DNA of 64,000 nt from Phorcus lineatus. Lineage: Eukaryota > Mollusca > Gastropoda > Trochida > Trochidae. The position numbers were made by a program, and so were the translations under genes. Below, one piece after another: positions 59,266 through 64,000 of the stretch. Every line of letters starts with the position of its first letter. Positions within the stretch are counted from its first letter, which is position 1. The stretch lies in NCBI GenBank assembly GCA_921293015.1, contig OV121093.1:27662622-27726621 (forward strand), read 5' to 3'. The notes beneath the pieces were generated by a model, which was not told the origin of the DNA, made no database searches, and was given only the letters and a program-made list of their open reading frames with translations.

Positions 59266-61060
59266 GATAACTGTTAAATGCTCTCCGTGCTAGGGAGGTA
59301 GGAACATCGTGCTAGGGAGGTTAAAACATCGTTAAGAGAGACAAACAAAGCCATTCTATTAATCATATATATACTTACATCATTCTTCCAGTCCAGGGTT
59401 CTTAATTTAATGTTAGAATTAAAAAGAACTTACGTAGAATAACATTTCAAAAATCATTGTAAAGCCTGTGTTTTTTTATTAACCATTCAAACATAGACTA
59501 ACATACTTTTCTCATAACCAATGGTTTATTGGTTGCCAGTTATTTAAATAAAGTATATTAAGTATATATTCTTAGTCATATTTCACGGGCATGTTTGTAA
59601 TAATTCAAAATTTAAAAAGAATATATATAGATATGATATTTATTTGAGAATTTATTCATGATTATTAATGAATGCAACTACGTCAAATACGTAGCATTAC
59701 AATCGATATATGTGCTAAACAAGTCCTCAAAAGTACAGCAAATACTTTTGCAGAGTATGTTCTTGTGTTTGAAAAAGGGTTATGGACCACGATGTGTTAT
59801 TACAAACCATCTTGGACCACAGAAAAAAGGTTTAGCCAATGTTATCCATTTTATAAAAATGTTAGCTTATCAAGAATGAACATCCTGCGTGGTATGCAGT
59901 CCTCTTAGTGTGTTGATACAATGCCCGGATAGCATGAACACCATGCACTGGTTATCTACCGTTCACTACTAGAATATTCAACATTCTTAGTGTCATATAC
60001 TTAACATGAACAACAATATTTTAAGATTTGCCTTAATTTCTTTCATAGTGTCTTTTGAATAGGACATTCCTTTAAATGTAGCAAATATGTTATCAAATTC
60101 AGGGAAAATATTGTTGGTTTCTCTTGGGATTTTTTTCATTTTGCAGGAATAATAGAATTATTTTCTTAAGAGTGTTGATGATCCTGGTTCAGTGTTTATT
60201 CATTCATTCACAACGTCAGTACATTAAGTACACGGCAACTACCTTGGGTGCATTGTATTAACACACGAAAGGAGGAAATTCACATGACTAAGTCAAACTT
60301 TATTGCGAGTGTTTAAAGTATATCAGTAAGGTTTTAAAATTGGAGCATTACCCAAATAGAACCATCAAAAGTGTCAAAAACAGCTGAATTGTGTTAATAA
60401 AGTAGACATTGGCTTGCTGTACTATTACTCATATTACAACTTCTTAACAATACGATTTATGAATAGATAGAAAATCAACAAATATCAGTCTTACTCATCC
60501 TTATACTTGTTTCTTCATGTCATATTGAATACTGTAAAGGTTGTGTACAAGGCAAAGTTTTATCTTATCTTAATATACAATTGCATTACGCATTCACAAA
60601 CAGGAATTCTTTTAGATTATTTCATGATATGAAGAATCACATTTCACCCCAAATTTTTATTTCCAAGTTTTTTAAACCCTTTATGTTTGTCAATAAAATG
60701 ATTATAACTTTTTAAAATCAATAATAAAACTCACCTTCGTTACTGCAAGAAACACCAAAAACATGGTTATCTTAAAAAAGGTTCAAGGATATCATTTTCA
60801 CAGTGGCGATCATTTTGAAATTCTTTGTGATTGTAATTTAAATTCCAGTCATACACGTGAAAGTGCTGGGTTAAGACATTCCTTTAAAGATCCATTTTCA
60901 TCTTTGCATAATTTTCTAAGTAATTTTAACGTATTCATTGCAAAATTAGAAAACGTTTAATTCAAACAAAACGACAATCGGACCAAAATTCATTAAAATA
61001 ATTACAATTAAACGAAAGGGCATTCCCGAATCGACTTGGTACCATAAATAGAAGGGGCGT
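59266..61060. other. No firm gene
   Basis: Two overlapping frames at 59658-59908 and one at 60763-60960 have some coding-like stretches but no splice or homology support. Confidence 0.35.
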
Positions 61061-61117
61061 ATTATTTGCAAGATGGCGCAAAGGATTGTGGGACGTATAC
61101 AGAGGATGTAAACAAAG
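61061..61117 (+). promoter_or_regulatory. Probable promoter/5'UTR of downstream gene
   Basis: A locally GC-richer stretch with CAAGATGGCG (YY1-like), GGATTGTGGGA, and a second ATGGC start in good context (ACAAAGATGGCC). A similar GGATTGTGGG next to the CRE-like palindrome TGACGTCA occurs at about 61334. Inference from motifs only. Confidence 0.35.
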
Positions 61118-61174
61118 ATGGCCGAATCAAGACGTTCGCGGAGACCGAGTCGAAAACTCTTAGAAAGTTTGGAG
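61118..61174 (+). CDS. Probable first coding exon of an unidentified host gene
   Basis: From ATG at 61118 the frame reads MAESRRSRRPSRKLLESLE and runs directly into a strong donor, GAG|GTAAGG (phase 0). Codon use is richer in GC than the surroundings (CGT, TCG, CGG, CCG, CGA), the start context is good, and promoter-like motifs precede it. A short basic N-terminus suits a nuclear protein, but that is a guess. No second exon was recognised in the remaining 2.8 kb, so the gene probably continues past the window. A frame at 61066-61248 overlaps out of phase and is not favoured. Confidence 0.5.
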
Positions 61175-64000
61175 GTAAGGAAACAGTTTCATGTATTGGA
61201 ACAGCATTTGGTTCGATAGAATATACGTTTATCTGTTCGAATAAATAATAAATAAATATCCGTCATCGTGATCGGAAGCCACAACAATGAGATCGCGATA
61301 AACAGGAAGTATGGTAAATCCTACACATAAAACTGTGACGTCACGGATTGTGGGTTCGTTTATGGCTACGGCAAGTTTTGGAGGGTGGTATAATTTGAAA
61401 TTAAAATTAAATACTTTCTCGTTGATTATAAATTCTGTTTATGCTCTCAAAAAATTGTTGAAAGATTTTTCTACAGAACTATATAGTCGGATGTGCGATA
61501 TATGAAAACGGAGTTATTACGAATGCAAAGTTGAATATGGATCTTTAAGTCTGAATGAACCTTAATAACAATGTTGCAGTCATTGAACCTGAACAAGCAA
61601 AACTTTTATAAGAAAGGAAAAAGAAGTTTTACATGAAGACAAGCCTTAGACAGGGTAAAGACATTTTAGGAGCAATTAGAAACATATATATGTAAATTTC
61701 ATTTGCGAATCTGATTTTGTTTTAATAATAAGTTCCTTTAGTGATTGACCTCTTCACTGACCTTATCACTATAAGTAAAAGGTGCCTCTAATGGCTGAAC
61801 TATTGCTCAAGCGGCGTTAAACAATAACTCACTCCCAAACCTCTAATTGACTATTTGAACAGCCTGCTCTTGAAGAATAAAGCCGATTACACGTGCATAT
61901 TTTGTTTTCCGTGTGCAACACATGTCTCATAATTATTTTCCTCAAACGCTTGTTGACATAACAATTTTGTTACACTGCCGATCGGAAAAGTGTTAACATT
62001 CTAAAATAAATCCTCCTATGTTATAATGTCCGTTTTATTACTTCGACCAAGTTGATTACATGAATGTTAATTCAAGTTCAAGTTTTGAATTTTCCAATGA
62101 ATTCACACTTTGGAGAAATTGAAACAAGCTCTTCACAGAAGCAAATATTCAAAAAAATTAAAACAATTAAGCTAATATTGCTACAGAGAAAAAAAAGGAT
62201 TAATCACTGGAACCACATGACGGGTTATTTTGATAGACTGACATTTTTCAACTTATTTTATTTGACAAAAAACAAAAATCAGACTGGTGAACGTTCCATT
62301 AGGTTATTTTGAAAGCCATCAGAAAAGTAAACTGCAAAACGTAAAGGACAAAATGATCTTTACGAAAGACAAAACCAGTAGGAAACATGATCAAAATTTT
62401 AAAAATGTATTGATGTGGTATGCCTAGTAGTGAAGATGTTATTATTCAGAGAACTTTTCACAGAAAACACTTTTATGCTCATTACAATGTCTAGCATATT
62501 AGTAAGTTTCCATATGTCTTCTTTCTTGATACATCATCAAGATTAATTAATTATGAAACGCACCTACTGTGCACCCTCACTAAAAATGGATTTTTATCTA
62601 AATATCCTTCAAATGAAACAATATACATGATTTGTTCATTAGTTTTCTCAAATATATCCGATCACGTCTGATCCATTTTGAAAACACCATTATTAAGAAA
62701 TGGTAAGAAACAAAAATATGAAATCTTTTTACATTTTCTATCAATAGTTTATTGTTAAAGGTATTCACCAATTTTCTAGTGATTTAGTTAGTTGTAGGGT
62801 AAGCAATACTTATGAAGAAAATTTAGCTGTTTTGTTGAATTATCTAACGTGAGTAGGACGTGAATCGCTGACAAGCAGTGATTTTAACAAAGTATTAAAT
62901 TCTATTTATAGTTATATTATGAAATCTAGCATGTATTAGCTGACGAGCAGTGATTCAAATAAACTATTAGATGATATTCATCATAATAAAATTCAATTTA
63001 ATCGATTTGCAATTACATAGCCACTTCAATATATATCGACTTCCAAACAAACAAAATGATAATCATTTCCAGTATTTTCAGTACGTTTGAAGCTATACTA
63101 TTAAACATATATGTGTGCAACACTGATTATCGTTCATTTGCATTTGTATTATTTGTATTACAGAATTTTATTGATTTTTACGGTAAGTTGAATCCCAAAT
63201 GAGGTCATCAGACGCCTGACGTCATCAGGTCGTCGTAGGGTGCATGCTTGCATCGGGGTATTGGGTGGCCACACACGCTACTGAGTTGAAGGTGCTTGGC
63301 AGAAAACGTCTTCTGGAAAGTAGTATATCAGGTAATCGTTTGTACATTTGGCACATATATATTCTTATACAGTGGAAATAAGGTTCGGTTCAGGTTAGTC
63401 GGAGCCACTCATTGATAAGGAATAATGTCTACCTAATTGGTTTAATTGAATGTACAAATTCCTTTGTTATAATTTTGTCTAAGATTTGATAATTCCTCAA
63501 ATGTTGGCTAGCAAGAGGACAACCCGCAGAACATTATCAGAGGCATACATTACTGCAAGTCTATCAAATACCAGATCAACCCGACTAAGGGTTTGAGTAT
63601 CAGCTGAACTGTGGTCTTTATATAGACAGATGATTTCTTGCAGGATGCAAGTATGTCAAGGCTGAAATAGCATAATATAGACGATTTTATTTTTCATGGG
63701 GAATTAGCACAACAAAAGGCCATTTTTCCGATGGAGAGGGTTTGTTTTGTCTTGTATTACATGAAAATTAAAATTTAGCTTTGACTAATTTGACATCTTC
63801 TCTGGATGTTTAGACGTCAAATTCGTTTGCAAATGATATCATCTATTAAGGCTTAATTGTTTATGTTATGGTTATGTTTATTCTTTACTTCATATGCATT
63901 GGCATCAGGGATTAATAACAAGAGCAGGAAACACTGTAAAATGTTTGATTTCTCAGAGATAAAGTGTATACTTATCAAATGTTGTCACCATTTTCTATTT
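61175..64000. other. Probable intron/flank; SINE tail at 61795-61845
   Basis: CAAGCGGCGTTAAACAATAA then CTCACTC near 61808-61832 is the 3' end of a SINE. The rest is AT-rich without supported exons; ordinary by inspection. Confidence 0.4.

Noticed and set aside
59658-60960. Frames at 59658-59908 and 60763-60960 as genes
   Set aside because: Some coding-like stretches but no start context, splice partner or recognisable domain.
1-64000. LTR retrotransposons, endogenous viruses or Polintons
   Set aside because: No long terminal repeats, gag/pol order, capsid or protein-primed polymerase motifs were recognised; all reverse transcriptase pieces are of LINE type.

Overview
The window is animal DNA: AT-rich, mostly noncoding, with intron-sized gaps, standard GT-AG splice sites and many repeats. 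A tRNA-derived SINE ending in a GCGGCGTTAAAC...CTCACCTCACC tail is present in several copies. Together with the mix of LINEs, MITEs, a PIF/Harbinger and a MULE, it suggests a mollusc, most likely a gastropod. That is an inference; no species can be named from the sequence. I recognised no LTR retrovirus, Polinton, rRNA, tRNA or CRISPR array.

The main content is a dispersed cluster of one lineage-specific family of apparently secreted proteins that I do not recognise. Each recognisable gene has (i) a Cys-rich exon of about 186-215 bp with the pattern YxP(V/I)C-x-LVG...C...LHC...(R/K)xC, ending in a phase-1 donor, and (ii) a last exon starting in phase 1 that codes a Ser/Thr/Lys-rich stretch and a short C-terminal hydrophobic or amphipathic segment, usually ending in Asn-x-Thr/Ser. 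Five exon pairs are seen: B (13046-13231 with 16458-16885, +), C (22250-22454 with 26007-26314, +), A (41339-41524 with 41774-42165, +), D (51901-51689 with 50623-50064, -) and E (56257-56053 with 54707-54271, -). Decayed copies lie at 6402-6605 (F), 8603-8721 with 10360-10600 (G) and 47350-47155 (I, -). Copies left of about 42 kb are on +, those to the right on -. There are two subtypes. Type I (A, B, D, G) has five Cys in the first exon and one near the start of the last exon, and follows a degenerate ~32-bp minisatellite. Type II (C, E, F, I) has four Cys, none in the last exon, and a different conserved upstream segment. No signal-peptide exon was placed with confidence for any copy.

Layout: 1-0.9 kb decayed Harbinger transposase; 2.7-3.6 kb 28-bp minisatellite; 4.6-6 kb 162-bp tandem repeat interrupted by a 911-bp terminal-inverted-repeat element full of TTTCCGCA motifs; 6.4-26.3 kb family copies F, G, B, C with MITEs, SINEs and a second small Cys-rich gene candidate at 17.1-17.7 kb; 27-32.3 kb nested LINEs; 34.3-36 kb SINE, MULE transposase remnant and LINE endonuclease remnant; 41.2-42.2 kb gene A; 44.6-45.2 kb LINE remnant; 47.2-56.3 kb copies I, D, E; 61.1 kb a likely first exon of an unrelated host gene. 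The rest is intergenic or intronic sequence in which I see nothing firm.
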